Assembly (NCBI GenBank): GCA_023265025.1
Contig: JAHFUP010000001.1
Coordinates: 29,692 to 93,691 of the forward strand
DNA length: 64,000 bases
Source: Acidimicrobiia bacterium
GTDB lineage: Bacteria; Actinomycetota; Acidimicrobiia; Acidimicrobiales; AC-14
Reading direction: 5' to 3'
Part shown: positions 24,528 to 33,044 of the stretch, piece after piece
Layout of the letters: each line of letters begins with the position of its first letter
Position numbering within the stretch: the stretch's first letter is position 1
Made by a program: the position numbers and the translations under genes
Notes under the pieces: model-generated
The model's database searches: none
What the model was told of the DNA's origin: nothing
What the model saw: the letters and a program-made list of their open reading frames with translations, nothing else

Positions 24528-25657
24528 GGCTGCCCCTGGGCGCCCGTGCCGGCCAGCACGCCCGCTGTCTGGCGGTGCTTGCGACATTGACGGCGCCGGC
24601 CGGCGCGCGCAAGCTGGAGGCCGGCGCCGAGCAGGACCAGCCGCCCGTCGACGAGGCCGAAGCCGAGCCCGAACAGGACCGAAGCTCTCCACCCAGCGTG
24701 GAGGTGATCGGCGTGATCGGAGTCGCTGAAGGCCCCCGGGTACTTCTCCAGATCCGCCCACGGTGAGCCGAACTCGTCGGGACGCAGGGGAGCAGCCGAT
24801 CCCAGGCTCTGCTCGGCCACGGCCCGGGCCGCTTCGGCCGAGGCGCTGACGTCGACGCCGTCGACGGCGTAGATGTCCACCGCCCGGCCGGAGTAGTGGT
24901 TCGAGACACGATTGGTGCCGGCCACGAACTGGTTGTGGCCGGTCTTGAACACGCTGACTGAGATCTGGTGGTTGACCACCAGGGCGGCCAGGTAGTCGAC
25001 CACCCGCTGGTCGACGACGCCGGCGAGCAGGTCGGCCCGGGCCCGGTCGGTCAGGATCAGGTTGGGGTTGTCGGCCAGGGCCGCAGCGCTGGTGGCGCTG
25101 GCCGCGGTCAGGCTGGCGGCGTCGGAGTAGCGGGCGGCCCGGGCCAGCACGTCGTCGATGTAGGCCTCGGAGTGGTTGTAGTGCCAGATTGCGCTGCGGA
25201 GCTTCTCGAGTTCCCCGGCGCCATTGGCGCACAGGTAGTTGGCGGCGCCGAAGACGGCGTCGGTGGGGTCGTAGCGGTCCTTGTCGCCATCGCCGTCGCC
25301 GTCGACGCCGTAGGCGTCCCAGGTGCCCTGGAGGAACTGCATGGGCCCGCCGGCGCCGGCGAAGTTCTCCCCGCTGTGCACCCCGGGCAGCGTGGAGCGG
25401 CCGTGGTCGGTCTCCACCGAGCCGATGCCGGCCAGCACCGACCACGACAGGCCCGGGCAGGTCTCGGCCGCCTTGCGGTAGATGACCAGCATCTCGGGAG
25501 GGATGTCGGCCACGGCGTAGGCACTGGGGTTGCCGGCGGGGGCGCCGGCGCCGGCCGCCTTCGACGCCCCCAGCATCATCCCGCCGATGGCCAGCACCGC
25601 CAGCAGGCCGGCGATCATCGCCCCACCCACCCCCAGGGCCACCGCCGCGGGCTTCAT
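24524..25657 (-). CDS. Lytic transglycosylase-like protein with membrane anchor (conjugation wall hydrolase)
   Basis: A 377-aa protein. One N-terminal membrane helix (VALGVGGAMIAGLLAVLAIG) leads to a lytic transglycosylase/SLT-like domain: PPEMLVIYRKAAETCPGLSW, then GIGSVETDHGRSTLPG with the likely catalytic Glu in SVETDHG, GGPMQFLQGTWDAYGVDGDG, and DAVFGAANYLC. The second half has NHYSGRAVDIYAV and HADHLHAGWR, resembling a D-Ala-D-Ala peptidase-like tail. It would open peptidoglycan locally to let the transfer channel pass (VirB1-like role). The ATG at 25657 is chosen to fit the anchor. Nested repeat copy A lies 82 bases upstream. A broken second copy is at 6470-6740. Confidence 0.8.
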   Translation of the reverse strand: MKPAAVALGVGGAMIAGLLAVLAIGGMMLGASKAAGAGAPAGNPSAYAVADIPPEMLVIYRKAAETCPGLSWSVLAGIGSVETDHGRSTLPGVHSGENFAGAGGPMQFLQGTWDAYGVDGDGDGDKDRYDPTDAVFGAANYLCANGAGELEKLRSAIWHYNHSEAYIDDVLARAARYSDAASLTAASATSAAALADNPNLILTDRARADLLAGVVDQRVVDYLAALVVNHQISVSVFKTGHNQFVAGTNRVSNHYSGRAVDIYAVDGVDVSASAEAARAVAEQSLGSAAPLRPDEFGSPWADLEKYPGAFSDSDHADHLHAGWRASVLFGLGFGLVDGRLVLLGAGLQLARAGRRRQCRKHRQTAGVLAGTGAQGQP

Positions 25658-25739
25658 GGCCTGGGCCCTGGTGGGCGCGGCCCCGACGGGGCAACGGCGA
25701 GCCCGAGGTCGACCAGTTGGCGAGAAACGTGCCCCACAT

Positions 25740-25828
25740 CCCTCGACTGGTGTGCGGCCGGGCGAAACGCCACAAAGAAATCTCAGAAATCTTTGTGGCG
25801 TTTCCGGTTCTCGCACACCAGTCGAGGG
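25740..25828. repeat. Nested inverted repeat, copy A (most complete)
   Basis: An 89-bp structure. Outer arms CCCTCGACTGGTGTGCG (25740-25756) and its exact complement (25812-25828) enclose 8-base spacers, then inner arms AAACGCCACAAAGA (25765-25778) and its complement (25790-25803) around the loop AATCTCAGAAA. The whole could fold into a long cruciform or hairpin. It sits between divergent genes, the wall hydrolase (minus) and the first transfer gene (plus). It could be an operator, a mobile miniature element or a recombination site. Confidence 0.92.
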
Positions 25829-25867
25829 GTGAAGGCCATTTCGCCGAACCCCAGGAGGGACTCTCAC

Positions 25868-26206
25868 ATGCTGGTGCTGCAACTGTTCGCCAACGCCAAC
25901 CCGCGGCTGGCGGGGGCCGTGTTCGGCTTCCTCGCCCAGGTCGAGCTCAACCCCACCGGCGACGGCATGCCGGGGGCCAGCTTCGCCCAGACGCTCATCA
26001 ACTGGGTCGGCCAGATCGCCCTGTGGGGCAGCCTGGTGTCGATCCTCATCGGGGCCGCCATCTACGGCCTGTCCCAGCACGTGGGCAACAGCTATGGGGC
26101 CTCCAAGGGCCGGCTGCTGGCGTTGGCCGGGGCCATCGGCGCCGGCCTGACCGGGTTGGCACCAACGGTGGTCAACCTGCTCAGCGAAGCCGCAAAAGCG
26201 GCCTAG
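25868..26206 (+). CDS. Small membrane subunit of the transfer operon (DUF6112-like / VirB2-like candidate)
   Basis: A 112-aa protein starting at ATG 25868, 9 bases after GGAGGG. It has two hydrophobic helices (LINWVGQIALWGSLVSILIG and LLALAGAIGAGLTGLAPTVV) with a short polar turn between. Position at the head of the type IV transfer operon and the two-helix plan fit either a VirB2/TrbC-type pilin or the DUF6112-type proteins of actinobacterial conjugation loci. There is no long cleaved leader, which argues against a classic VirB2. It is likely an inner-membrane component. Confidence 0.6.
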   Translation: MLVLQLFANANPRLAGAVFGFLAQVELNPTGDGMPGASFAQTLINWVGQIALWGSLVSILIGAAIYGLSQHVGNSYGASKGRLLALAGAIGAGLTGLAPTVVNLLSEAAKAA

Positions 26207-26216
26207 GCCCGGCGAC

Positions 26217-26951
26217 GTGTCCAGATCTTCAACCGCTACTCCCGGTCGGCTTTCGTCGCCGGTGCTGGTCGCCGCGGTAGCCGCTGCGGTGGTGATCGCC
26301 ACCGTGGTCCTCCTCAGCCGCGATGGCCAACAGCCCGCCCCTACGGCTGCGGTGGCCCCGCCGCCGGCGGCCATGTCCTCCCCCTCGGCGCCGGGCGTCT
26401 CCCCCCCGCCCCCGGCGCCGGCGGGGGTGGGTCCCTCCACGGTCGTGGGCGGGGTGGCCATGGGCTATGCCCACAGTCCGGCCGGGGCCGAGGCCGCGGC
26501 GGTGGGCTTCCTGCGCCTCGACTCCGCCCTGGTGGCCATGAGCGACGAGGCCGCCTCGGCGGCCAAGCGCGTGATCGCCTCATCGTCGGCCGCCGAGGCC
26601 TTGGTGGCCGACGTGGTGGCCAAGCTGGGCGCCCTGCGCAAGGGCTATCCCGGCGGCGCCACCCTCTACCGCATCGGCGTGCTGGCCAGCCGGGTGAGCC
26701 CGGCCAACGCCGATCGGGTCCGCGTCGAGCTCTGGCACGTCGGCGTCGTCAGCCCGCCGGCTGCGATGCCCTATGAGGAGTGGACCACCCAGCGCTATGA
26801 GCTGGTGTGGGAGCGCGACGACTGGCGGGTGGCCGGCGAGGCGTCCACGCCCGGGCCCCGGCCGCTGCCATTGCCCCGGGGCGAGCCCTCGGCCCCCGGC
26901 CAGCTCGAGGCCGCCCTGGCCGGCTTCGGACCGGTGGGGGTGACCCGGTGA
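26217..26951 (+). CDS. Membrane-anchored transfer protein, VirB8-like candidate
   Basis: A 244-aa protein starting at GTG. One N-terminal membrane helix (VLVAAVAAAVVIATVVLL) and a Pro/Ala-rich linker precede an extracellular domain from about residue 85. This has helices GAEAAAVGFLRLDSALVAM, strands TLYRIGVLASRVS and VRVELWHVGVVSP, and YELVWERDDWRVAGE at the end. The helix-then-sheet order fits the NTF2-like fold of VirB8/TcpC scaffold proteins. That is an inference from plan and operon place, since no signature motif is present. Confidence 0.55.
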   Translation: MSRSSTATPGRLSSPVLVAAVAAAVVIATVVLLSRDGQQPAPTAAVAPPPAAMSSPSAPGVSPPPPAPAGVGPSTVVGGVAMGYAHSPAGAEAAAVGFLRLDSALVAMSDEAASAAKRVIASSSAAEALVADVVAKLGALRKGYPGGATLYRIGVLASRVSPANADRVRVELWHVGVVSPPAAMPYEEWTTQRYELVWERDDWRVAGEASTPGPRPLPLPRGEPSAPGQLEAALAGFGPVGVTR

Positions 26952-27039
26952 TCCTCGGCGTCGCGCCCCGGGGCCACGGCGAAGCGTTTCGCCGGGCGGG
27001 AATGGGCGGGAGCTGGACACGACTACAGGAGGTTGGGAC

Positions 27040-27390
27040 GTGAGCGGGAGGACGATAGGACGACGGTCGCCACAGTCGATCGAGCCACAGTCGATCGACG
27101 AGGTGTCCGAAGAGATGCGGACGGTGTCTCAAGCGATCGACGCCGCAGCGACGACGGGGCGTTGGCAGATCGGTGTGTGGCCGTGGCGGCGGCGGCTGCT
27201 CCACCGGCGCTACGACTCTCTGCAGCTGCGGGCGGCCCGCATGTTGGGGGTGGCAACGCCTCCACGCTCGGAGTGGTCTCCACCCGGCTTCCGCGGCGGG
27301 CTGTACGACTCGAGGACGGGCTTCGTCATCGAGGAGGCGCTGCGTCAGGCCGGGTTCGATCCCTTCACCGTGAAGGACGTGCCGCAATGA
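27040..27390 (+). CDS. Hypothetical protein of the transfer operon
   Basis: A 116-aa protein starting at GTG 27040 with AGGAGG ten bases upstream. It is charged and soluble, with a central WPWRRRLLHRRYDSLQLRA stretch and no signal or membrane helix. I do not recognise it. It overlaps the VirB6-like gene by 4 bases, so it is co-translated with the channel proteins. Confidence 0.5.
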   Translation: MSGRTIGRRSPQSIEPQSIDEVSEEMRTVSQAIDAAATTGRWQIGVWPWRRRLLHRRYDSLQLRAARMLGVATPPRSEWSPPGFRGGLYDSRTGFVIEEALRQAGFDPFTVKDVPQ

Positions 27391-28892
27391 GCGCCCTGGT
27401 CCTCGCCGCCCTCCCCAACCCCGTCGAGGTGGTCACCGGCCCCGCCGGGGCGGTGGGCAACGCCGTGGGCGGGGCGGTCGGCGGCTACGTGGCCGACAAG
27501 GCGGCCGATGCGTTCCTGGAGCCCATCGGCAAGGCCATCGTGCGGGGCCTGGCCGGGGCGGCCAAGAAGGTGAGCGAGGAGGTGATGCACTTCATCACCA
27601 ACTCCGCCGCGGTGAACTTCGACGAGGGGTGGTGGGCCAACGATCGGGCCCAGACACTGGTGCGCCAGATCGGGACCCTGGCCCTGGTCCTCACCCTGCT
27701 GTTCCTGTTGCTAGCCCTCGTCCAGGGCCTCTTCGCCGGTGACGTCGGCGGCATGATGCGGGCGACGATGGTCGAGGTTCCGGTGACCATCGCGGCCACG
27801 GTGGCCCTGGTGGCGGTGACTCAGCTGCTGCTGGGCCTCGTCGACGGGGCATCGGCCATGGTGCTCTCAGGGGTCCCCGAGGCCCTGGGCCACTTCTTCG
27901 CCGGCTTCGGCGACGATGCCACCATCGCCACCAACGGCTTCGCCGGGATCCTCATGGTGGCGGTGTTCCTGCTGGGCGCCATCCTGGTGTGGATCGAGCT
28001 GGTGGTCCGCTCGTCGCTGATCTACCTGCTGATGGCCGCCGCCCCGCTCACCCTGGCCGCCCGGGTGTGGCCGGCGGCCCGGGGCGCGTGGCGGCGGCTG
28101 GCCGAGCTGGGCCTGGCCCTGATTGTGTCCAAGTTCGCCATCGCCCTGGCCCTCGGCCTCGGCGCCGCCGCCCTGGCCGGCGGCGGGCCCAGGTCCGGCG
28201 ACCTCGGCACCCAGGCGGGCATGGACCTCGCCGGCATGCTCACCGGGGCCTCGCTGATGCTGCTGGCCGCCTTCTCGCCGTTCATCGTGCTGCGGCTGCT
28301 GCCCATCGTGGAGGGGGCGGTCATCGCCCAGGGCATCAGCCGCAGCCCGGTGCGGGCGGCACAGGGTGGCATGCAGGCGGCCTACTACGCCCAGGGCCTG
28401 AAGCGCATGGCCGGCGGAGGGGGAGGCCGCGGGCAGGCCGCTGCCACCCCGGCCGAAGCCCCCCCGCCCGCTTCCTCCGGCGGCGGAGCCGGTGGCGCCC
28501 GGCCAGGTGCCGGACCCGGTGGAGCATCCTCCGGGGCAGGCGCCGGTGGAGCATCCTCCGGGGCAGGCGCGGGTGGTGCGTCCTCGGGCGGCGGAGCCGG
28601 TGGCGCCCGGCCAGGTGCCGGACCCGGTGGAGCATCCTCCGGGGCAGGCGCCGGTGGGGCTCCATCATCCGGTGCAGGCGCCGGCGGCGCGTCCTCGGGT
28701 GCGGGTGCGGGTGGTGCGTCACCGGGCGGCGGTGCTGGCGGCAGCTCCTCGGGTGGCGGAGCAGGAGGCGCCGGGGGTGGCGGCGGGTCGGCGGGCGCTG
28801 TTCCCGTCGGGGCCATGGCCGCCGGCGGCGCCGCTCGCTCGGCTAGGTCGACGTCGACGGTAAACGGCACACGGCGAGGACCGTCGACGTGA
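27387..28892 (+). CDS. VirB6/TrbL-family polytopic transfer protein
   Basis: A 501-aa protein starting at ATG 27387 (4-base overlap upstream). Residues 1-60 include a Gly-rich amphipathic segment. Six or so membrane helices follow (for example IGTLALVLTLLFLLLALVQG and FAGILMVAVFLLGAILVWIE), with SSLIYLLMAAAPLTLAARVW, a TrbL-like motif. The last 140 residues are a Gly/Ala/Ser low-complexity tail built of repeats such as GAGGASSGAG, encoded partly by a 108-bp direct duplication. VirB6/TrbL forms the inner-membrane channel for DNA. This fits the SCO6881-type proteins that precede SCO6880-type genes in Actinobacteria. Confidence 0.8.
   Translation: MSALVLAALPNPVEVVTGPAGAVGNAVGGAVGGYVADKAADAFLEPIGKAIVRGLAGAAKKVSEEVMHFITNSAAVNFDEGWWANDRAQTLVRQIGTLALVLTLLFLLLALVQGLFAGDVGGMMRATMVEVPVTIAATVALVAVTQLLLGLVDGASAMVLSGVPEALGHFFAGFGDDATIATNGFAGILMVAVFLLGAILVWIELVVRSSLIYLLMAAAPLTLAARVWPAARGAWRRLAELGLALIVSKFAIALALGLGAAALAGGGPRSGDLGTQAGMDLAGMLTGASLMLLAAFSPFIVLRLLPIVEGAVIAQGISRSPVRAAQGGMQAAYYAQGLKRMAGGGGGRGQAAATPAEAPPPASSGGGAGGARPGAGPGGASSGAGAGGASSGAGAGGASSGGGAGGARPGAGPGGASSGAGAGGAPSSGAGAGGASSGAGAGGASPGGGAGGSSSGGGAGGAGGGGGSAGAVPVGAMAAGGAARSARSTSTVNGTRRGPST
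28482..28697 (+). repeat. 108-bp direct repeat in the tail of the VirB6-like gene
   Basis: The stretch beginning GGCGGAGCCGGTGGCGCC at 28482 recurs at 28590, exactly 108 bases (36 codons) later. The first 70 or so bases are almost identical, and shorter related units follow to about 28760. Since 108 is a multiple of 3, expansion or contraction keeps the frame, which suggests a length-variable Gly/Ala tail. Confidence 0.8.
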
Positions 28893-30394
28893 GCGAGGCC
28901 CGCACCTACCGCCTCTCCGCCCCCGACCGCACTGGGGCCATGCTGGGCCTCAGCGCTGCCCAAGTCGGCGCTCTCGGGCTGGCGGTCATCCTGGCCGTGC
29001 TGGCCGGCTCCATGGGCGCCGGCGTGGTGGGCATGGCCGTCCCCGTGGCCCTGGCCAGCCTCGTGGCCTTCGTGCGGGTCGGCGGCCAACCCCTGGTCGA
29101 GGCGGCGCCGCCGGGGATCCGCTTCGGGCTGATCTGCCTGCGCCGACGCCGGCGCTGGCAGGCACCGCTGTTCGCCACTCTGGAGGAGCGCGACACACCG
29201 GCCCTGCCGCCCACGCTGGCCGGCCAGGAGTTCCTCACCGTCGACACCGGTGTCGGCGGCCTGGCCATGACCCGCCCCGGCCCGGTGGTGGTGGTCGTCG
29301 ACCCCGCGAGTGGGACCTATGCGGCCACCCTGCGGGCATGGGGGTCCGAGTTCGCCCTGGTGGCCCGGGGGGAGCAGGACTCACTCCTGGCCCGCTGGGG
29401 GGTGGCCCTGTCCAGCTTCTGTCGGGAGCGGGGGGTGGTTGCCTCGGTGCGGTGGTCGGAGTGGGCCGCCCCCGCCGGCGCCGATGAGCAGCTGGAGTAC
29501 CTGAAGTCCCAGGGACATGACGACGACAGCGATCCTGCGGTGCGCAGCTACCGGGGACTGCTGGAGGGGGCCGGCCCGCTGGCCACCCGCCACGAGGTGC
29601 TCATCACCGTGACCGTGGCCGCCGACCGGGTGCCGGTCGCCTCCCGGCACAAGAACAACCGCAAGGCCGCCTGTGTGGAGGCCCTGCTGGGCCAGGTCGA
29701 CCAATTGTCCAAGCGCTGTCGCAAGGCCGGGCTCAGCGTGTCGGACCCGCTGTCGCCACACGAGCTGGCCCGGGCCCTGCGGGTGCGCCTCGATCCCACC
29801 GTGGTCCGTCGCCTCGACCGCCGGGGCCGGTCCCTGGGCGACCTGGCCGGCCTGGTCAGCCCGGCCAACGGCGGCCCCATGGCCACCGAGCTGGCCTGGA
29901 AGCACTGGCTGGTCGACGACTCCTATCACCGCACCTTCCTGGTGGCCGATTGGCCCCGCCAGGACGTGGGTCCGACGTTCATGTCCGACCTCATCCTCTA
30001 CGGGCAGGTCCGGCGCTCGGTGGTGGTGATCTACGAGCCCGTCCCACCCCGGGCCAGCCAGAAGGCCATCGAGGCCGCCCACGCCAAGCTGGGGTCGGAC
30101 GAGGAGCACCGCCAGCGCACCGGCTTTCGGATCGGGGCCAGCCATCGCCGGGCCAAGGTGGCCGTCGACGAGCGTGACGAGGAGATCGCATCGGGCTTCG
30201 GCGAGTTCGCCTACGCCGGGATCGTGACCGTCTCGGCCCCCAGTCTCGAGGAGCTGGAGAAGGCCTGCGACAACCTCGACGACGTGGCCGCCAGCTGTCT
30301 GATGGAGCTGCGCCCCCTCAACGGCCGCCACGACCTGGCCCTGTCCGCCACCCTGCCCCTGGCCCGGGCCCTGGCCCGCAAGCGGGCCAGCTGA
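28889..30394 (+). CDS. SCO6880-like protein, VirB4 N-terminal half
   Basis: A 501-aa protein starting at GTG (4-base overlap). Two adjacent membrane helices (about 30-60, QVGALGLAVILAVLAGSMG and VGMAVPVALASLVAFVRVG) form a PrgI-like head. Then comes a large soluble domain of the VirB4 N-terminal type: EVLITVTVAADRVP, HRTFLVADWPRQDVG and SDLILYGQVRRSVVVIYEPV. There is no Walker motif. The next gene starts at its last base and begins with the VirB4 ATPase half, so VirB4 function seems split into two polypeptides. This gene pair is characteristic of actinobacterial conjugation loci. Confidence 0.78.
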   Translation: MSEARTYRLSAPDRTGAMLGLSAAQVGALGLAVILAVLAGSMGAGVVGMAVPVALASLVAFVRVGGQPLVEAAPPGIRFGLICLRRRRRWQAPLFATLEERDTPALPPTLAGQEFLTVDTGVGGLAMTRPGPVVVVVDPASGTYAATLRAWGSEFALVARGEQDSLLARWGVALSSFCRERGVVASVRWSEWAAPAGADEQLEYLKSQGHDDDSDPAVRSYRGLLEGAGPLATRHEVLITVTVAADRVPVASRHKNNRKAACVEALLGQVDQLSKRCRKAGLSVSDPLSPHELARALRVRLDPTVVRRLDRRGRSLGDLAGLVSPANGGPMATELAWKHWLVDDSYHRTFLVADWPRQDVGPTFMSDLILYGQVRRSVVVIYEPVPPRASQKAIEAAHAKLGSDEEHRQRTGFRIGASHRRAKVAVDERDEEIASGFGEFAYAGIVTVSAPSLEELEKACDNLDDVAASCLMELRPLNGRHDLALSATLPLARALARKRAS

Positions 30395-31701
30395 TGCGCC
30401 TCGGCCTGGCCCCCGGGCTGCGGGTGCCCCGTCACCGAGCCACCACCGCGCATCTGTGCGCGGTGTACCCGTTCCAGGCCGAACCCGGCTTCGGGGCCCG
30501 GGGGGTGTACCTGGGCACCGACTACGTCGCCGGCGAGGGGGCCTTCTGTTACGACTGCTTCCAGCTCTACACCGACAAGGTCATCACCAACCCGAACATG
30601 ATCATCATCGGCGAGCCCGGGTCGGGGAAGTCGAGCTTCACCAAGTGCCTGCTCTACCGCTCGGTGGGAGCCATGCGCTCACCCAACAAGGGGCCCCGTT
30701 GGTGCGCCATCGCCGACCCCAAGGGCGAGTACAACCTGTTGGCCGAGGCCCTGGGCCTGGCCCGGGTGCGGCTGTACCCGGGCGGCACCGACCGGCTCAA
30801 CCCCCTCGATGCAGGCCCCGGCGCTGCGCTGCTCGGTCCGAATGCCGTCTCCGACCGGCGTACGGCCATGGTGGGCGCGCTGCTGGGCGCGGTGTTGCGC
30901 CGGGATCTCAGTCCCCTGGAGGACGCCGGCGTGGGCTGGGCCATCGGCCACCTGCCCACCTCGCCCATTGGACCTCAGCCGGTGCTCGCCGATGTGGCCC
31001 GGCTGCTCGCCGACCCCACGGCGGAGATGGTGGAACGGGCAGGATGCGCGAAGGACGACCTGATCCACGGCGTGCGTGATGCCCGCTTCGCCCTGGGCAA
31101 GCTGTTGGACCGGGATCTCCGGGGCATGTTCGACGGCCCCTCCACCGTGCGCACCGACTGGTCGGGCCGGGGGCTGGTGCTCGACCTTTCCGCCGTCCAT
31201 GGGAACCGGGCGGCCCTGCGCCTGACCATGATCGCCACGACGGCCTGGCTTCAGACGTTGATGGCCTTTCCTGAGTCGGCGGACACCCCTCGGCGCTACC
31301 AGGTACTCGACGAGGGCTACGTGCTTCTCGGCGACGAGCAGACCGCCCGGTACCTCGAAACGTGCTGGAAGCTGTGCCGGCTCTACGGCGTGGCCAACAT
31401 CTTCATCGGCCACCGCCTCTCCGACCTCCGCTCCCAGGCCGACGACGGCACGGCCACGGCCAAGATCGCCGAGGGCCTGCTGGCCGACACCCAGACCCGG
31501 GTGATCTTCCGCCAGTCCAGCGACCAGGTGGAGCTCACCCAGAAGGCGCTGCAGCTGACCGACCTGGAAGCCAGCCTGCTCCCGGATCTGGAGCAGGGGA
31601 GAGCCCTGTGGAAGGTCGCTGGGCGGCCTGCCGTGGTCCAGCACGTGGTCGCTCCCGGCGAGTGGATTTTCTGCAATACCGACAGCGCCTTGGCCGTCTA
31701 G
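30394..31701 (+). CDS. virB4: VirB4-like conjugative ATPase (ATPase half)
   Basis: A 435-aa P-loop ATPase. Walker A is IIGEPGSGKSSFTK (about 71-84), followed by WCAIADPKGEYNLLAEALG as in VirB4/TraG ATPases. Walker B is RRYQVLDEGYVLL (about 304-316) and FIGHRLSDLRSQ the C-terminal sensor motif. It powers assembly or substrate transfer of the type IV channel at the inner membrane. Its ATG starts at the last base of the SCO6880-like gene. A paralogue follows at 31773. Confidence 0.88.
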   Translation: MRLGLAPGLRVPRHRATTAHLCAVYPFQAEPGFGARGVYLGTDYVAGEGAFCYDCFQLYTDKVITNPNMIIIGEPGSGKSSFTKCLLYRSVGAMRSPNKGPRWCAIADPKGEYNLLAEALGLARVRLYPGGTDRLNPLDAGPGAALLGPNAVSDRRTAMVGALLGAVLRRDLSPLEDAGVGWAIGHLPTSPIGPQPVLADVARLLADPTAEMVERAGCAKDDLIHGVRDARFALGKLLDRDLRGMFDGPSTVRTDWSGRGLVLDLSAVHGNRAALRLTMIATTAWLQTLMAFPESADTPRRYQVLDEGYVLLGDEQTARYLETCWKLCRLYGVANIFIGHRLSDLRSQADDGTATAKIAEGLLADTQTRVIFRQSSDQVELTQKALQLTDLEASLLPDLEQGRALWKVAGRPAVVQHVVAPGEWIFCNTDSALAV

Positions 31702-31772
31702 AGGCCCCGGTTCATCCCCGTCGACCAAACGTCGGCCACGCCCCCCATCAAAGGAATCGGAGGAACAAGCTC

Positions 31773-33041
31773 ATGACTACCATCGCCAGCCACGCAGCGC
31801 AGGAGAACGTGTTGGCCTCGCTCGGCGCCGGCGGCCGACGTGGCGCTGGCCAACCAGCCCCGTGCTACGACCCGGTGCAGGCCTACGTCGACCAGGTCGT
31901 CACCAATCCCCACCTGCTGCTGCTGGGCGAGCCGGCGGCGGGCAAGTCGACCCTGGCCAAGAGCCTCGCCGCCCGGCTCCTGCGCTCCACCGCAGATGGA
32001 CCCCGTCATCTCGGTGTGCTCGACCACAGAGGCGAGTACGGGCCGCTCGCCGAGGCCGTGGGCCTCGCCTCGGTGCGGCTGTACCCGGGCGGGCCTGACC
32101 GACTGAATCCCCTTGACGCCGGTCCCGACAGCCCCGGTTTCGACCACGAGGACGTCCGTGAGCGGCGCAGGGACGTCGTGGCCGCGCTGTGTGCGATGAA
32201 GCTGCGACGGCCCCTCGCCGCGGTGGAGCACCTGGTACTGGAGGCCGCGGTGAACGAGCTGCCGGTGTCGTGCACCGGTGCTCAACCCGTGCTGGGCGAC
32301 GTCGCCCGGCTGCTGGCCAGCCCAACGCATGAGATGACAGAGCGGGCCGAGGCCGCTCCGTTCTTCGAGTCGGCCGGCATTGGCGGGCCTATCGACGTGG
32401 TCGAGGACGGCCGCTGCCTTAGCCACGCGCTCGACGAGCTGCTGGGCCGCGAGCTGCATGGCGTCTTCGACGCAGCCAGCACGGTACCGGCCGACGGTGC
32501 CGGCCCCGGCGTCGTCATCGACCTCTCGTTGTTCTATCCCAGGCGGGCGGCGCACGCCTTGCACGCCGTGGCCGTCTGCGCCTGGCTTGAGGCCGCCGCC
32601 AGTCTCGCCGAGGAGCCCGGAGACTTTCCACGTCGGTACAACATCGTCGACGAGGCCTATGTGCTCATGCGCGACGAGCACGCCAGCCGCTACCTCGCCT
32701 CCTTCCTGAGGCGATGCACGCCACACGGCGTGGCCAACCTGGTCATGGCCCATCGACTCGACGACCTGCGCTGGGCAGCTGCCAACAGCCCGACACTGGC
32801 GGGAGCCGCCGGAGCTTTCGTCGAACCGGTTGGAACCCGGGTGGTGTTCCGCCACGGCGCCTATCAGATGGAGCTGACTGCGAAGGCGCTCGGGCTGGCC
32901 CCCGACGAGGCCGGCGTCGTCCCCCATCTCAGCAGGGGACAGGCACTGTGGAAGGTGGGCGGGGGGGCCGGCTTCGTTGTGCAGCACGAGCTCGGTCCCG
33001 ACGAGTGGGCCTTGTGCGACCACCGCACCCTGACGGTGTAG
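31773..33041 (+). CDS. Second VirB4-like ATPase (paralogue of the upstream gene)
   Basis: A 422-aa protein with its own ribosome site (GGAGG, 7 bases upstream of the ATG). Order and motifs copy the upstream gene: Walker A LLGEPAAGKSTLAK (about 50-63), then VLDHRGEYGPLAEAVGLASV, RLYPGG-DRLNPLDAGP, Walker B RRYNIVDEAYVLM (about 288-300) and MAHRLDDLRWAA. The two proteins are clearly homologous over their whole length but well diverged. The first 20 residues replace the VirB4 linker. Expected role: a second motor, or the partner of a hetero-oligomeric VirB4. It lies 70 bases downstream on the same strand. Confidence 0.85.
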   Translation: MTTIASHAAQENVLASLGAGGRRGAGQPAPCYDPVQAYVDQVVTNPHLLLLGEPAAGKSTLAKSLAARLLRSTADGPRHLGVLDHRGEYGPLAEAVGLASVRLYPGGPDRLNPLDAGPDSPGFDHEDVRERRRDVVAALCAMKLRRPLAAVEHLVLEAAVNELPVSCTGAQPVLGDVARLLASPTHEMTERAEAAPFFESAGIGGPIDVVEDGRCLSHALDELLGRELHGVFDAASTVPADGAGPGVVIDLSLFYPRRAAHALHAVAVCAWLEAAASLAEEPGDFPRRYNIVDEAYVLMRDEHASRYLASFLRRCTPHGVANLVMAHRLDDLRWAAANSPTLAGAAGAFVEPVGTRVVFRHGAYQMELTAKALGLAPDEAGVVPHLSRGQALWKVGGGAGFVVQHELGPDEWALCDHRTLTV

Positions 33042-33044
33042 TCG

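Noticed and set aside
23961..25775. A 600-codon open frame on the minus strand through the transglycosylase region
   Set aside because: Only its last 188 codons (from GTG 24527) have domain character; the rest is an Arg/Gly/Pro-rich shadow of the transglycosylase gene in another frame.
25740..25828. The three-copy nested repeat as a CRISPR array
   Set aside because: The copies are kilobases apart, each is one palindrome without spacers, and no cas genes are near.
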